Shown here: positions 15,217-24,585 of the stretch, in pieces | Layout: every line of letters begins with the position of its first letter | How positions within the stretch are numbered: the first letter of the stretch is position 1 | Position numbers and translations under genes: made by a program | NCBI RefSeq assembly: GCF_946886695.1 | Contig: NZ_CAMPJD010000034.1 | Location: 1 to 50,035 of the forward strand | DNA length: 50,035 nt | Source of the DNA: an uncultured Pseudoxanthomonas sp. | Lineage (GTDB): Bacteria; Pseudomonadota; Gammaproteobacteria; Xanthomonadales; Xanthomonadaceae | Direction of reading: 5' to 3' | Notes under the pieces: model-generated | The model's input: the letters and a program-made list of their open reading frames with translations, nothing else | What the model was told of the DNA's origin: nothing | Database searches by the model: none

Positions 15217-15934
15217 TGGCCGCGTCCAGCGTGCCGCGTATCCGGACGTGCGCTTGCTGCAGCCGCAGAAGCTTCTCCTCGTCGGACGACTGCGCGAACA
15301 GCGCGATGCGTCGTTCGATGGCGTCCAGTAACCGTTGCCGCTGCGGCGGCGGCAGGTTGTCCGCCGCAAAGGCCACGGGATCGCCGTGGAAGCCGCGCTG
15401 GTCGCACAGCTTGCGGTAGAGATTGACCGCGTACGGCGGGCATAGCAGGCACTCGGCGGCCAGCGTGGCCAGGCGCCGGCGCGTGAGGCCGAGTTGGCGT
15501 GATCGCACGGCCAGCCATGCAAGCATCGCGAGCGTCACCGCCAGCCAGGCCAGTAGGCCACCGAGCAGCCAGGTCGGCGGCGCGCCCGTCAGCAACAGAT
15601 ACGGAATGGCCAGCAGCACGACCAGTCCCACCACCACGCATCCCGCGCGGACCGGCCACAGCTGGCGCGCGAAGGCGCGTAGGTCCTCGGCAGTGTCAGC
15701 GACCGCGCCGCCCACCGGTGCGAGCCAGCTCGCGTGCAGCGTGGTGCGTGCCGGCATCAGCAGAGACGGAATCCAGAGGAAACGGCCCCGCATCTCGGTG
15801 ACCGCCTCGACCGCGACGCGCCATGTCCGCCCACCCGATACGACCACATCGTCGAAGTAGGCCAGACGGGCGGAATCCTGGACGTAGAACGCCAGGATGC
15901 CCGCGGCCAGCAGCCACTCGCTGCTGACACTCAC
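15200..15934 (-). CDS. Membrane protein of unknown function, coupled to DUF2167 gene
   Basis: 244 aa if started at the GTG at 15934 (VSVSSEWLLAAGILAFYVQDSARL). That GTG overlaps the DUF2167 stop in a GTGA quartet, which makes it preferable to the ATG at 16021 inside the neighbour. There is one short hydrophobic stretch at the N-terminus and two helices around residues 115-135 and 140-160 (VVVGLVVLLAIPYLLL and LLAWLAVTLAMLAWLAV). A conserved-looking cytoplasmic tail carries CPPYAVNLYRKLCDQRGF and ends in charged helices. I do not recognise a named family. Translational coupling suggests that it works with the DUF2167 protein. Confidence 0.72.
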   Translation of the reverse strand: MSVSSEWLLAAGILAFYVQDSARLAYFDDVVVSGGRTWRVAVEAVTEMRGRFLWIPSLLMPARTTLHASWLAPVGGAVADTAEDLRAFARQLWPVRAGCVVVGLVVLLAIPYLLLTGAPPTWLLGGLLAWLAVTLAMLAWLAVRSRQLGLTRRRLATLAAECLLCPPYAVNLYRKLCDQRGFHGDPVAFAADNLPPPQRQRLLDAIERRIALFAQSSDEEKLLRLQQAHVRIRGTLDAAITPET

Positions 15935-16803
15935 CGAACCGTCTTGTCCTTCTGCTTGCGCTTGAACAGGCCGCGCACCGCGGCGGCCACGCCAAACAAG
16001 CCGATCAACAGCAGCTTCCACATCTTGACCAGCACGGCACCGGCGGCGGCCAGCCAGCCCTTCTTCGACGCCACCACCGCCGCACCGCCGGTGATCAATG
16101 CCGCCAAGCCCACTTCCGCCACATGGTCGCCGGCGCGGAACTCGCTGTATTTCTCACCCGCGGTAAAGCTGTAGCCTGGCATGAGGCGTTTGAAATCGGC
16201 GATGGCCGGCTGCAGCGTTTCCGGGTCCGCCACCACGATCACCTCCATCACGCCACGTCGGCCCAGCACACGCGTGTTGTAGTTGACGATCTTGTTCTTG
16301 CTGGTCTCGGTCTCGGCGAGAATGGCCCACTCCAGCGCCTTGAGCTGCTCGTCGTACTGGGGTTTGAACGACCAGCCGAGGATGCGCATGGTCTCCCAGC
16401 CGCGCTGGCGCCGTTCTTCGTTGCCGTGCTCGGTCCCCTTGCGGACGCTCTCGAGTACGTCGTCGGCATCCACTTTTTCGTCGTCCTTGACGTAGCCCAT
16501 TTCCTGGAACGAAAAGAAGCCGATCCACGACAGGTCATGCGGCGCCAGCGTGTAGGTGTCGTCCCCGTCCGGCGGGTTCTCCAGCAACTGGTTGAGTCGG
16601 CGCGTGCCGTCGACATCCAGGAACGCGTAACCCTCGGGCACATCGACCGTGGCCCGAGTGCCGATCTTGCCGACGGTCGGTCCGAGCTGCCACGGCAGGT
16701 CCCCGATCGGATTCGGCGCGGTGTCTTCCTGCGCACTGGCTGAGCCGGAAAACAGAAAAAGTATGAAGACCGCGGCAAGCAGCGCCGCGTAACGGATACG
16801 CAT
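15931..16803 (-). CDS. DUF2167 membrane-anchored protein
   Basis: 290 aa from the ATG at 16803 (MRIRYAALLAAVFILFLFSGSASA), with GGGAGGG just upstream; the longer frame to 16827 would place charged residues before the signal. A signal peptide ends near SASAQ. The DUF2167 body reads GTRATVDVPEGYAFLDVDGTRRL, LSWIGFFSFQEMGYVKDDEKVDADDVL, and KNKIVNYNTRVLGRRGVMEVIVVADPE. A C-terminal helix (KMWKLLLIGLFGVAAAVRGL) and basic tail KRKQKDK anchor it in the inner membrane. The family's role is unknown. First gene of a two-gene operon. Confidence 0.88.
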   Translation of the reverse strand: MRIRYAALLAAVFILFLFSGSASAQEDTAPNPIGDLPWQLGPTVGKIGTRATVDVPEGYAFLDVDGTRRLNQLLENPPDGDDTYTLAPHDLSWIGFFSFQEMGYVKDDEKVDADDVLESVRKGTEHGNEERRQRGWETMRILGWSFKPQYDEQLKALEWAILAETETSKNKIVNYNTRVLGRRGVMEVIVVADPETLQPAIADFKRLMPGYSFTAGEKYSEFRAGDHVAEVGLAALITGGAAVVASKKGWLAAAGAVLVKMWKLLLIGLFGVAAAVRGLFKRKQKDKTVR

Positions 16804-17066
16804 CGGTGGTTCCCTCCCCATTGGCATGCCGGACTCCCCAGCCGTGCCTCATCGGCAGGCCGCATCGCCGGCCGGCTGCAGCGATACGGTGGCGAGAGTA
16901 GCAGGCAGGAAGGGGGCCATGGCGGCCATCTTCATCTCAGATTCTTGGCGCGCATGACGCACGCCCGGTCACCAGCCCGTAGCCCATTCCTTGATGAGGT
17001 TGCAGTCCGGGATCACGGTCGCGGAGATTGTTGCCCGCCTTGCTGTCATGCGTTCACGTGCCGCGC

Positions 17067-17450
17067 TCAGTCTGCCCTGCGCAACCCATGCTCCGCACGT
17101 TCGCAGACCACCAGCGCGCCATCCTCGGTAACGGTACCGGTGGCCTGCACGCGATCACCCGCTTTCAACGCTTGCACATTGTCCGGTGGCGGGGCTTTGC
17201 ACAGGTTCCAGCGGGCGGGCAGGTGTACATCCACCTGGCCATTGGTCGCCGCGATCTTCACCACCGCGCTGCCGTCGTAGGTCCACGGCGTGGTGTCCAC
17301 GCTGACGACGGTGCCGTTGACGGTGGCCTGCTGGCCGGCCGCGAGCGTGGGGCTGGAGGCAGGTGGCGTGGTCGTGCAGGCGGCCAGCATCACGGTCGCG
17401 GCGAGGGTCGCGAGACGACATGCGACGGGGAGGTGGGGCAGGGTCTTCAT
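17067..17450 (-). CDS. Small lipoprotein, function unknown
   Basis: 127 aa from the ATG at 17450 (MKTLPHLPVACRLATLAATVMLAACTTTPP). A lipobox LAAC places the lipidated Cys at residue 25. The mature part is a small beta-rich domain (TVNGTVVSVDTTPWTYDGSAVVKI, then GDRVQATGTVTEDGALVVCERAEHG), like an OB-fold periplasmic protein. The ATG overlaps the stop of the DUF2272 gene by 4 bases (ATGA), so the two are coupled. The roughly 260 bases between this stop and the DUF2167 start show no gene I can support. Confidence 0.78.
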   Translation of the reverse strand: MKTLPHLPVACRLATLAATVMLAACTTTPPASSPTLAAGQQATVNGTVVSVDTTPWTYDGSAVVKIAATNGQVDVHLPARWNLCKAPPPDNVQALKAGDRVQATGTVTEDGALVVCERAEHGLRRAD

Positions 17451-18478
17451 GGGGTGTCCGTGGTGGCGGGCGGGGTGGCTTCCGCCGGGCACCTTGGCAC
17501 GCCCGACCCGACGACGCACTGAATGCAGCATTCCGCCTTCTCGGGTGATCCACTGCCCAGCGCGTCCTGCACCGGCGGCAGCGCGCCCGGCAGCTTCGCC
17601 AGTTCCGCCGGCGACTTGAGTCGCAGGATCGCCGCCCAGTCCTGGCGGTTCATGCTGCATGCGGCCTCGTTGTCCGGCGCGCACAGCGTGCCGTCGCCGA
17701 TCCGCAGCGGCAGGCCACCCCAGAACTCGCCATTGCGGTTCAGCGGCAGCATCCGCATGGTCACGGCCTGCTGCACGTTGCCGCCGATCGCGTACGCGGT
17801 GTTGTCGTTGCCCGGGTTCACCGCCACCACGATGTCGCAATGCATGTCCAGCGGACCGCCACTGCGCAGCACCGGCAGCAGGCCCTCATGGCCGAACAGG
17901 CGGCCGGATTGGCGCACGTAGCAGATCATGTCGCCGACCATCGGCTTGGCCTTCGCCACGTCGATCACGTCGAAGGCATTCGTCGACGGGTTCTGGAACG
18001 CCGCCTGCACATAGGTGAAGTGGCGGCTGGAACCGCGGAAGCCGGGCACCCGGGCTTCGCGCATCACCCACGAAATGAAGGCGGCCGACCACGGCGTGTC
18101 TACCACGAAGCCGCGGCAGGCTTCGGCCTGCGGACCGGTGGCGGAGGCGTACAGGCAGTCGGTCGCACCGCGGCGATGGCCGATGGCGCCGAGCAGGCCG
18201 CTGTCGCGCCAGTAGCGCGCGACGCGTTGCCAGGCGCGGTCGTCGCCGATCGACAACAGCGAGGACTCCGCCTCCGCCATCGGCGCGTTCGCCAGTTTGC
18301 CCTCGCGGTCGATGAAGGGGCGGTACCACATCAGGTGCTCGCGGCAAGCGACCGCGGCGATGCGGGTGGCGACGTCGGACGGCGTCTGCTGCGACAACTG
18401 CGGGCAGGCGTCGGCCGCGAACGCGGCACCGGAAGACAACAACAGGAACGGCAGCAACAACCATGCACGCATCAGCAC
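17447..18478 (-). CDS. DUF2272 secreted protein
   Basis: 343 aa with a signal peptide (MLMRAWLLLPFLLLSSGAAFAADACP; an ATG two codons on is also possible). The DUF2272 core reads TPWSAAFISWVMREARVPGF, then RHFTYVQAAF, DMICYVRQSGRL and GGPLDMHCDIVVAVNPG. The WS-A-FISW, Cys and His pattern recalls NlpC/P60/CHAP-like cysteine hydrolases, with Cys in DMICY or His in MHCD as possible active residues. A Cys-rich C-terminal extension (AECCIQCVVGSGVPRC) suggests disulfides. It is probably exported to the periplasm or outside, and the following lipoprotein is coupled to it. Confidence 0.85.
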   Translation of the reverse strand: MLMRAWLLLPFLLLSSGAAFAADACPQLSQQTPSDVATRIAAVACREHLMWYRPFIDREGKLANAPMAEAESSLLSIGDDRAWQRVARYWRDSGLLGAIGHRRGATDCLYASATGPQAEACRGFVVDTPWSAAFISWVMREARVPGFRGSSRHFTYVQAAFQNPSTNAFDVIDVAKAKPMVGDMICYVRQSGRLFGHEGLLPVLRSGGPLDMHCDIVVAVNPGNDNTAYAIGGNVQQAVTMRMLPLNRNGEFWGGLPLRIGDGTLCAPDNEAACSMNRQDWAAILRLKSPAELAKLPGALPPVQDALGSGSPEKAECCIQCVVGSGVPRCPAEATPPATTDTP

Positions 18479-18664
18479 ATCCTTCGGGGTCCGTGATCCT
18501 CTTACGCATCATGCCGCATCCGCAGGACACGCTGCCGTCACGCGGACTGAAGGTATGGAAATGGTAAGCGGATCGCCGTCATCGATGATGCGCATGGCGC
18601 GCCGCCTTGACCTCAATCACGCTTGAGGTCGCACAGTGGCCGCCTGCCGAACAAGGAGTCCGCC

Positions 18665-19504
18665 GTGACCGACACCCTCACCGACATCGCGCTGTACCTG
18701 CAACGCCTGGGTCACGAGCGCGCGCCACCGCCCACGCTGGAAACCCTGTGCGCGCTGCAGCAGCGGCATACCGCCACGTTCCCGTTCGAAACCCTGTCCA
18801 CCCTGCTGCACCTGCCCGTGCCGCTCGACCTGCCGGCCATCCAGCACAAGCTGCTGCACGAAGGTCGCGGCGGCTACTGCTATGAACTCAACCGCGTTTT
18901 CCTGGCGTTGCTGCAACACCTGGGGTTCGACGCACGCGGCCTGACGGCGCGCGTGGTGATGGGAGGGCCGGAGGACGAACTGACCGCGCGTACCCATCTG
19001 CTGGTGCTGGTCACCGTGGACGGCCAGCGCCATATCGCCGATGTCGGCTTCGGCGGCATGGTGCCCACCGCACCGCTGCGGCTGGACACCGAGGACGTGC
19101 AGACCACGCCGCACGAGCCATACCGCATCACCCGGCATGACGGTCTGCACACCCTGCGCGCCCAGGTGGCCGGCGAGTGGCGGGCGATGTACGTGTTCGA
19201 CCTGCAACCGCAGGCCGAGATCGACTACATCGTCGGCAACTGGTACGTCAGCACGCATCCGGACTCGCCGTTCCTGGGCCAGCTGCGCGCCGCGCGCACC
19301 GGGCCGGGCTGGCGCAGGACGCTCAACAACGGCAGCTTCGCGCTCCATCGCCTCGGCCATGCGAGCGAACGGCGCAGCCTGCCGGATGCCGATGCCGTGA
19401 TCGCGGTGCTGCAGGATGAATTCGGCATCCGCGTGCCGGACCATCCCGGCCTGCGTGCCGCCCTCGATGCGCGACTGCGGGCGGAATCAACGGTCACGTC
19501 CTGA
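18665..19504 (+). CDS. Arylamine N-acetyltransferase
   Basis: 279 aa from the GTG at 18665 (VTDTLTDIALYLQRLG), with AAGGAG 7 bases upstream, which decides this start over the ATG at 18623. The NAT family transfers acetyl from acetyl-CoA to arylamines and hydrazines through a Cys-His-Asp triad. The triad is complete: Cys72 in GRGGYCYELN, His111 in ARTHLLVLV and Asp126 in IADVGFGG. The length is standard. It is transcribed away from the DUF2272 operon and followed by a deacetylase gene 66 bases on. Confidence 0.95.
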   Translation: MTDTLTDIALYLQRLGHERAPPPTLETLCALQQRHTATFPFETLSTLLHLPVPLDLPAIQHKLLHEGRGGYCYELNRVFLALLQHLGFDARGLTARVVMGGPEDELTARTHLLVLVTVDGQRHIADVGFGGMVPTAPLRLDTEDVQTTPHEPYRITRHDGLHTLRAQVAGEWRAMYVFDLQPQAEIDYIVGNWYVSTHPDSPFLGQLRAARTGPGWRRTLNNGSFALHRLGHASERRSLPDADAVIAVLQDEFGIRVPDHPGLRAALDARLRAESTVTS

Positions 19505-19570
19505 GCCGTCTGGCGGTAGGGCCATGGCGGACGGTAAGCTCGCCGCTCCGCCGGCTGCCCTGGATCGTGC

Positions 19571-20539
19571 GTGTCCTTCCTCCTGCGTGTACTGCTGGTG
19601 TCTGCGTTTGCGTTGAGCGCGCACGCCGCCGAACCTGACCGCCGCATCGCCATCACCATCGACGACCTGCCATGGCAGCGCATGGGCAAGACGCCGGAAG
19701 CCGAATTGCCGGCACGGCACGCGCAGTTGATGGCGCAGCTGGAGCAGGCCGGCGTGCCGGTGGTGGGATTCGTCAACGAAGGCAAGCTGGAGATCGATGG
19801 CCAGGTGCAGCCCGCGCGCGTGACGATGCTGCGCGACTGGCTGGAGGCGGGCTTCGAACTGGGCAACCACACCCACGGCCACCTCGACCTGCATGCGGTC
19901 GGCCTGCCTGCGTTCCAGCAGGACATCCTGGATGGCGAGCGCGTGCTGCGTCCGCTGCTGGCGGAACGCGGACAGGTGCCGCGCTGGTTCCGCCATCCCT
20001 ATCTGCGCGCGGGGCGCACGCCGGAGGACCGCGCCACGCTCTCCGCGTTCCTCGGCGGACACGGTTACCGCATCGCGCCGGTGACGGTGGACAACGGCGA
20101 ATGGGTCTGGGCCTTCGCCTATGCCAACGTGCTGGACGGCCAGCCGGATACGCCGGCGCGCGCCGCCACGCTGGAGCGCCTGCGCCGCGGCTACATTCCC
20201 TACATGCTCAACAAGGTCGACTACTACGAGCGGCAATCGCAGGCGCTGCTGGGCCATGCGCTGCCGCAGGTGTGGCTGCTGCATGCCAACGAGCTCAACG
20301 CGGTGGCCTACGCCGAGCTCGTGGCCGGCGTGCAGCGGCGCGGCTACCGGGTGGTGACGCTGGACGAAGCGCTGCGCGACCCCGCGTACGCCCGCGGCGA
20401 GGAGGGCTACAACGGCCGCTTCGGCCCCAGCTGGCTGCACCGCTGGGCGATGGCCGAGAAGAAGCCCAAGGACTTCTATGCCGGCGAGCCGGTGGTGCCC
20501 GGATGGGTGCTGGCGCTGGCGGGCGTGGCATCGGAATAG
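19571..20539 (+). CDS. Secreted polysaccharide deacetylase (NodB fold)
   Basis: 322 aa from the GTG at 19571, with a signal peptide (MSFLLRVLLVSAFALSAHAAEPD). The NodB metal motifs are present: ITIDDLPW (Asp31-Asp32) and GNHTHGHLDLH (metal His pair, about 99-103), plus WFRHPYLRAGRT. The late LLHANELNAVAY provides the second His motif. The family removes N- or O-acetyl groups from cell-wall or exopolysaccharides. A similar single-domain deacetylase occurs widely in Xanthomonadaceae. The substrate is not predictable from the sequence. Confidence 0.93.
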   Translation: MSFLLRVLLVSAFALSAHAAEPDRRIAITIDDLPWQRMGKTPEAELPARHAQLMAQLEQAGVPVVGFVNEGKLEIDGQVQPARVTMLRDWLEAGFELGNHTHGHLDLHAVGLPAFQQDILDGERVLRPLLAERGQVPRWFRHPYLRAGRTPEDRATLSAFLGGHGYRIAPVTVDNGEWVWAFAYANVLDGQPDTPARAATLERLRRGYIPYMLNKVDYYERQSQALLGHALPQVWLLHANELNAVAYAELVAGVQRRGYRVVTLDEALRDPAYARGEEGYNGRFGPSWLHRWAMAEKKPKDFYAGEPVVPGWVLALAGVASE

Positions 20540-20640
20540 CTGGCCCGCGGCGCCGGGTTTCCGCGTTGGTCCCGATGGACCAGGGTGGACCGGAGCGCAG
20601 GCCAGGCAGGGCGGAACCTCACGTTGCCGGAAACACGCGC

Positions 20641-20892
20641 ATGCAGAAGAAGGTGGACCTGTCGACCCTTCGCGGGCATCTGGTGGAAGTGGTGATCGAG
20701 CGGCCCGACGACCGCCAGCCATGGTCGCTCGCGGTGCGCGTGCGCGCCGTGCAGGGCGGTGCGTGGAGCGAGGCCTGGGTGGACGGTAGCCGCGGCTACT
20801 TCACCTGCCATGACGCGCTGGCCGCGGGGAAGGCGCAGGCAGCACGCATGATCGACGGCGATGCGGCGGTCAGTCCTCGCGGCGCAGGGTAG
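20641..20892 (+). CDS. Small hypothetical protein
   Basis: 83 aa from the ATG at 20641 (MQKKVDLSTLRGHLVEVVIERPDDRQPWSL). It is compact, mixed alpha/beta in appearance, ending in a helix (CHDALAAGKAQAARMIDGD). It has no signal or membrane segment. Its last 23 bases overlap the end of the converging LytTR gene. Codon use is like that of the core genome. I do not recognise a family. Confidence 0.6.
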   Translation: MQKKVDLSTLRGHLVEVVIERPDDRQPWSLAVRVRAVQGGAWSEAWVDGSRGYFTCHDALAAGKAQAARMIDGDAAVSPRGAG

Positions 20893-21649
20893 CCAGTTTC
20901 AGGAAGGCATCGTGCTGGTAGCGGCTCATGCGCAACTGCTGGCCGGTGTCCATGGTGACGACGTGATACCCGTTGAACCACGGGTGGATGTCCTTCACCC
21001 GGCGGATGTTGATGATGGCTGAGCGATGCACGCGCGCGAAGCGGCGCGGGTCCAGTCGCGCGGCCAGCGCGGCCATGGTCTCGCGCAGTTCGTGCACGCG
21101 GTCGGCCAGGTGCAGGCGCACGGTGTTGCCGCTGGCCTTGATCCAGACGATGTCGTCCACGTCGACCAGCACCACGCGCTCGTCCTCGCGCACGGGGATC
21201 CGCTCCAGGTAGGCATCGCGCTGCTGCAGCGATGCGAGGGCCTGCATGATGCGGGCGGTGGCGTCGGCATCGGCGCCGCGCGCGGTGGCCAGTCGCTGCT
21301 TCGCACGGCGCAGTGTGTCGGCGAAGCGGTCGCGGCTGAACGGTTTGACCAGGTAATCCACCGCGTTCGCCTCGAAGGCGCGCACCGCGAACTGCTCGTA
21401 AGCCGTCACGAACACCGTCGCCGGCATGCGCGACGCACCGATGGTGGCGACCACGTCCAGGCCGGTGATCGCCGGCATCTGGATGTCCAGGAACACCAGG
21501 TCCGGCGACAGGTCGCGGATCGCCGCCACGGCGGAAACGCCGTCCCCGCATTCGCCCGCCACCTCGATGTCCGGGTCCTCGCGCAGCAGCCGCACCACCG
21601 CGTGCCGCGCGATCGGTTCGTCGTCGATCACCAGGGCGGTCAGGCTCAT
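20870..21649 (-). CDS. LytTR response regulator
   Basis: 259 aa. The receiver domain spans about 1-120, with acidic pocket DD (9-10), phospho-acceptor Asp55 in LVFLDIQMP, and the Lys of YLVKPFSRD. The LytTR DNA-binding domain spans about 158-259 (DDIVWIKASGNTVRLHL, FARVHRSAIINIRRV). The ATG at 21649 overlaps the kinase stop (ATGA), so it is coupled to its sensor. AlgR- and LytR-type regulators of this design control surface structures; the regulon here is unknown. Confidence 0.94.
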   Translation of the reverse strand: MSLTALVIDDEPIARHAVVRLLREDPDIEVAGECGDGVSAVAAIRDLSPDLVFLDIQMPAITGLDVVATIGASRMPATVFVTAYEQFAVRAFEANAVDYLVKPFSRDRFADTLRRAKQRLATARGADADATARIMQALASLQQRDAYLERIPVREDERVVLVDVDDIVWIKASGNTVRLHLADRVHELRETMAALAARLDPRRFARVHRSAIINIRRVKDIHPWFNGYHVVTMDTGQQLRMSRYQHDAFLKLATLRRED

Positions 21650-22752
21650 GCGGGCACGTGCTCCGTCAACGGATCCTCTTCCATCTCGTGGAAGGGCACG
21701 CGCAGGCGGCAGGCCACGCCGCGCGGCACGATCAGGTCCAGGCGCAGGCTGGCGGCATCGCCGTAGAGTTCGCGCATGCGCAGCCGCGTGTTGGACAGGC
21801 CGATGCCGTGGCCGCCGGCATGGCCGCCTTCGTCCAGCGTGCTGTTGTAGTTGCGCACGTCGATGCACAGCGCGTCGCCTTCGCGCCGGCAGTCGATCTC
21901 GACGCAGTCGTCACCGACATGCTGGCCGATGCCGTAACGGATCGCGTTCTCCACGATCGGCTGCAGCACCAGGCTGGGCACGGCCGCATCCAGCACGTCC
22001 GGCGCTACGTGGATGCGCGTGGTCAGGCGGTCCTTGAAGCGTCGCCGCTGGATGCCGAGATACAGTTCGAGCAGTTCCAGTTCGCGCCGCAGCGGGATTT
22101 CCTGGCCGTCGTAGTCCTCGAGGAATGCGCGCAGCAGTTCGCTCAACCGCAGCAGCATGTCTTCCGCCGACAGCGTGTCCTCGTCGAGCAGGGTGATGAT
22201 GGCGTGCAGCGTATTGAAGAGGAAGTGCGGCTGCAGCTGGGTCTTCAGCACCTGCAGCCGCGACTGCGCCAGCTCGGTGGCCAGACGCGTGGCCTCGATC
22301 TCGCGCCGTGCCTTCTCGGCCTGGAAATGCAGCAGCTGCTGCACGGCCAGCAGGGTCCAGTAGGCGAGCAGGCCGATGGCGTAGTGCTTGCTGATGAACT
22401 GTATGAGTTGCTGGCCGAAGCTGCTGGGTTCGAACAGCGTCGAGACCAGGGCGCCGATGACCACCGCCAGCAGGGTCACGGCCAGGCTGTAGCCCACGTG
22501 CCGGGCCAACGCGCTCAGCCGGGGCGGGAATGGAATGGGATGGCGTTCGCCCAGGCGGAACACCAGCGGCGCGAGTCCCGCCCAGGTCAGCCACTGGATC
22601 GACCACCAGCGCAGGTAGTCGCCGGGCGACCACAGGTGGCCGTTGACGGCGTCGTTGACACAGCCCTGCGCAGCGAACACGAAGACCACGACCGCCCAGA
22701 GACCCAGGTAGCGGGACAGTCGCACCTCCATGCTGCCGAGTCGGATCTTCAT
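21646..22752 (-). CDS. LytS/AlgZ-type sensor histidine kinase
   Basis: 368 aa from the ATG at 22752 (MKIRLGSMEVRLSRYLGLWAVVVFVFAAQG). Four hydrophobic helices precede residue 150. The His_kinase domain (PF06580 type) has the phospho-acceptor His176 in LQPHFLFNTLHAI. The HATPase follows with LQPIVENAIRYGI and GGHGIGLSNTRLRM. There is no periplasmic sensor of size, so the input may be membrane-associated, as for AlgZ. It precedes its LytTR regulator with a 4-base overlap. Confidence 0.94.
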   Translation of the reverse strand: MKIRLGSMEVRLSRYLGLWAVVVFVFAAQGCVNDAVNGHLWSPGDYLRWWSIQWLTWAGLAPLVFRLGERHPIPFPPRLSALARHVGYSLAVTLLAVVIGALVSTLFEPSSFGQQLIQFISKHYAIGLLAYWTLLAVQQLLHFQAEKARREIEATRLATELAQSRLQVLKTQLQPHFLFNTLHAIITLLDEDTLSAEDMLLRLSELLRAFLEDYDGQEIPLRRELELLELYLGIQRRRFKDRLTTRIHVAPDVLDAAVPSLVLQPIVENAIRYGIGQHVGDDCVEIDCRREGDALCIDVRNYNSTLDEGGHAGGHGIGLSNTRLRMRELYGDAASLRLDLIVPRGVACRLRVPFHEMEEDPLTEHVPA

Positions 22753-22955
22753 GCACGTGTTCCCGGAAGGTGCGGGCATCGTAGGCCCCGCCGCGACGGC
22801 CGGGAAGGCGCGAACGTCACGGACTACGATTCGCCCCGCCGGCACGACGATCCGTCCCGGATCCGTTGCCGCGCGAGTCGACGCGGCGCGAGATGCGGCT
22901 GCCCCGGCACGCACACTGCGTTGCCGCTGGCACCCTTCCCTCCGGAGATCACGCC

Positions 22956-23354
22956 ATGTGCCGCCTGTCCGTCATCGCCCTCTTTTCCGCCACGCTGTCC
23001 GTCGCCAACGCCCACGCAGTTGAACGCACCCACTACCTCGACCTGATCAACCGTGCACATGACCGGGTCGTCTCGGTCGCGACCACGCCGGCGGGTGGCG
23101 CGGCGTGGAACGAACTGCTGCTGGGCGACGCAGTGGCGGGCGGCGGAGGTGCGGTGACCGTGCAGGTCGCCAGCGACGCCTGCGTGCACGATATCCGGGT
23201 GGAGTTCGCCAACGGCCGTCGCGCGTTGTATCCGGCGGTTGATGTGTGCCGCCATCGCGGCCTGCGCATCCAGCCGCTGCCTGCGCGCGGCGCGAACGGC
23301 AGGATGGCGGTGCAGGACGATCGAATGCCTGCCCCGCTGCCTGTCGCCGACTGA
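22956..23354 (+). CDS. Secreted hypothetical protein
   Basis: 132 aa from the ATG at 22956 (MCRLSVIALFSATLSVANAHAVERTHYLDLINRAHD), with a cleavable signal ending near ANAHA. The mature part has two cysteines (SDACVHDIRVEF, VDVCRHRGL) that could form a disulfide, and a beta-rich appearance. It is divergent from the LytS-type kinase and lies tail to tail with adhP, 13 bases apart. I do not recognise a family. Confidence 0.65.
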   Translation: MCRLSVIALFSATLSVANAHAVERTHYLDLINRAHDRVVSVATTPAGGAAWNELLLGDAVAGGGGAVTVQVASDACVHDIRVEFANGRRALYPAVDVCRHRGLRIQPLPARGANGRMAVQDDRMPAPLPVAD

Positions 23355-23367
23355 AGCCGCCCGCCGC

Positions 23368-24396
23368 TCAGGCGGCGAAATCCAGCACGACGCGGCCTTC
23401 GATCTGGCCGGCATGCATGCGCGCGAAGATGTCGTTGATGTTCTCCAGCCGGTCGGTCGCCACCGTCGCCGCCACCTTGCCCATCGCGGCGAAGTCCAGC
23501 GACTCCTGCAGGTCCAGCCGCGTGCCGACGATGGAACCGCGCACGGTGATGCCGTTGAGCACCATGCCGAAAATGTCGAGCGGGAACTGCCCCGGCGGCA
23601 GGCCGTTGAGCGACACGGTGCCGCCGCGGCGGACCATGCCGATGGCCTGTTCGAAGGCTTTCGGCGACACCGCCGTGACCAGGGCGCCGTGCGCGCCGCC
23701 GATCTCCTTCTTCAGGTACGCGACCGGATCGGTGGTCTTCGCGTTGACGGTGACGGTCGCGCCGAGCCGGCGTGCGAGATCGAGCTTGGTGTCGTCAACG
23801 TCCACGGCGGCCACGTTCAGTCCCATCGCCTTCGCATACTGCACGGCCATGTGGCCGAGTCCGCCGATGCCGGAGATCACCACCCAGTCGCCCGGCTTGG
23901 TGTCGGTGACCTTCAGGCCCTTGTACACGGTGACGCCGGCGCACAGGATCGGCGCGATCTCGACGAAGCCGATGTTGTCCGGCAGGTGGCCGACGTAGCC
24001 GGCGTTGGCCAAAGCGTACTCGGCGAAGCCGCCGTTGATCGAATAGCCGGTGTTCTGTTGCGCCTCGCACAGCGTTTCCCAGCCGCCCAGGCAGTGCTCG
24101 CAATAGCCGCACGCGGAATACAGCCACGGAATGCCGACGCGGTCGCCTTCCTTCACGTGGCTGACGCTGGCGCCTACCGCGACCACGTGGCCCACGCCTT
24201 CGTGTCCGGGAATGAAGGGCGGGCTGGGCTTCACCGGCCAGTCGCCTTCGGCCGCATGCAGGTCGGTGTGGCAGACGCCGCAGGCCTCGATCTTCACCAG
24301 GATGTCGCCTGCCGCAGGGCGCGGCACGGGCACTTCCTCGATCACCAGCGGCTTGCCGAATTCCCGCACGACGGCGGCCTTCATGGTGCTGTCCAT
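23368..24396 (-). CDS. adhP: Zinc-dependent alcohol dehydrogenase
   Basis: 342 aa, full length. It oxidises alcohols, or reduces aldehydes during fermentation, with NAD. Catalytic zinc ligands lie in CGVCHTDLH (Cys42) and IPGHEG (His65); the structural zinc site is the four-Cys loop ACGYCEHC...C (Cys96, 99, 102, 110). The nucleotide fold shows [18 protein letters not shown]. The start at 24396 ([14 protein letters not shown]) has AGGAG 7 bases upstream. A perfect FNR-type box lies 58 bases upstream, indicating expression under low oxygen. Confidence 0.96.
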   Translation of the reverse strand: MDSTMKAAVVREFGKPLVIEEVPVPRPAAGDILVKIEACGVCHTDLHAAEGDWPVKPSPPFIPGHEGVGHVVAVGASVSHVKEGDRVGIPWLYSACGYCEHCLGGWETLCEAQQNTGYSINGGFAEYALANAGYVGHLPDNIGFVEIAPILCAGVTVYKGLKVTDTKPGDWVVISGIGGLGHMAVQYAKAMGLNVAAVDVDDTKLDLARRLGATVTVNAKTTDPVAYLKKEIGGAHGALVTAVSPKAFEQAIGMVRRGGTVSLNGLPPGQFPLDIFGMVLNGITVRGSIVGTRLDLQESLDFAAMGKVAATVATDRLENINDIFARMHAGQIEGRVVLDFAA

Positions 24397-24453
24397 ATCG
24401 ATGCTCCTGTACCTGATGAAGCTTCACCCTACGCCGGTGGCGTGAGGGGCACG

Positions 24454-24467
24454 TTGATTCCGATCAA
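24454..24467 (-). promoter_or_regulatory. FNR/ANR-type binding site upstream of adhP
   Basis: TTGATTCCGATCAA matches the FNR/ANR consensus TTGAT-N4-ATCAA at every defined base. It is centred 64 bases before the adhP start codon, a distance compatible with activation from about -41.5 if the leader is about 22 bases. The same spacer drives the divergent DUF1801 gene. Confidence 0.72.
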
Positions 24468-24585
24468 CTCCGCCGGCGCACCCGCTGCCGCCCGTTGGAC
24501 AGGAATCCCGCTGGGCATCCGCTGCAACACGCTGTACGGTCGTCGTGGCGCCATCCGCGCAGCGACGACAGCAAGGCCACTCCCC

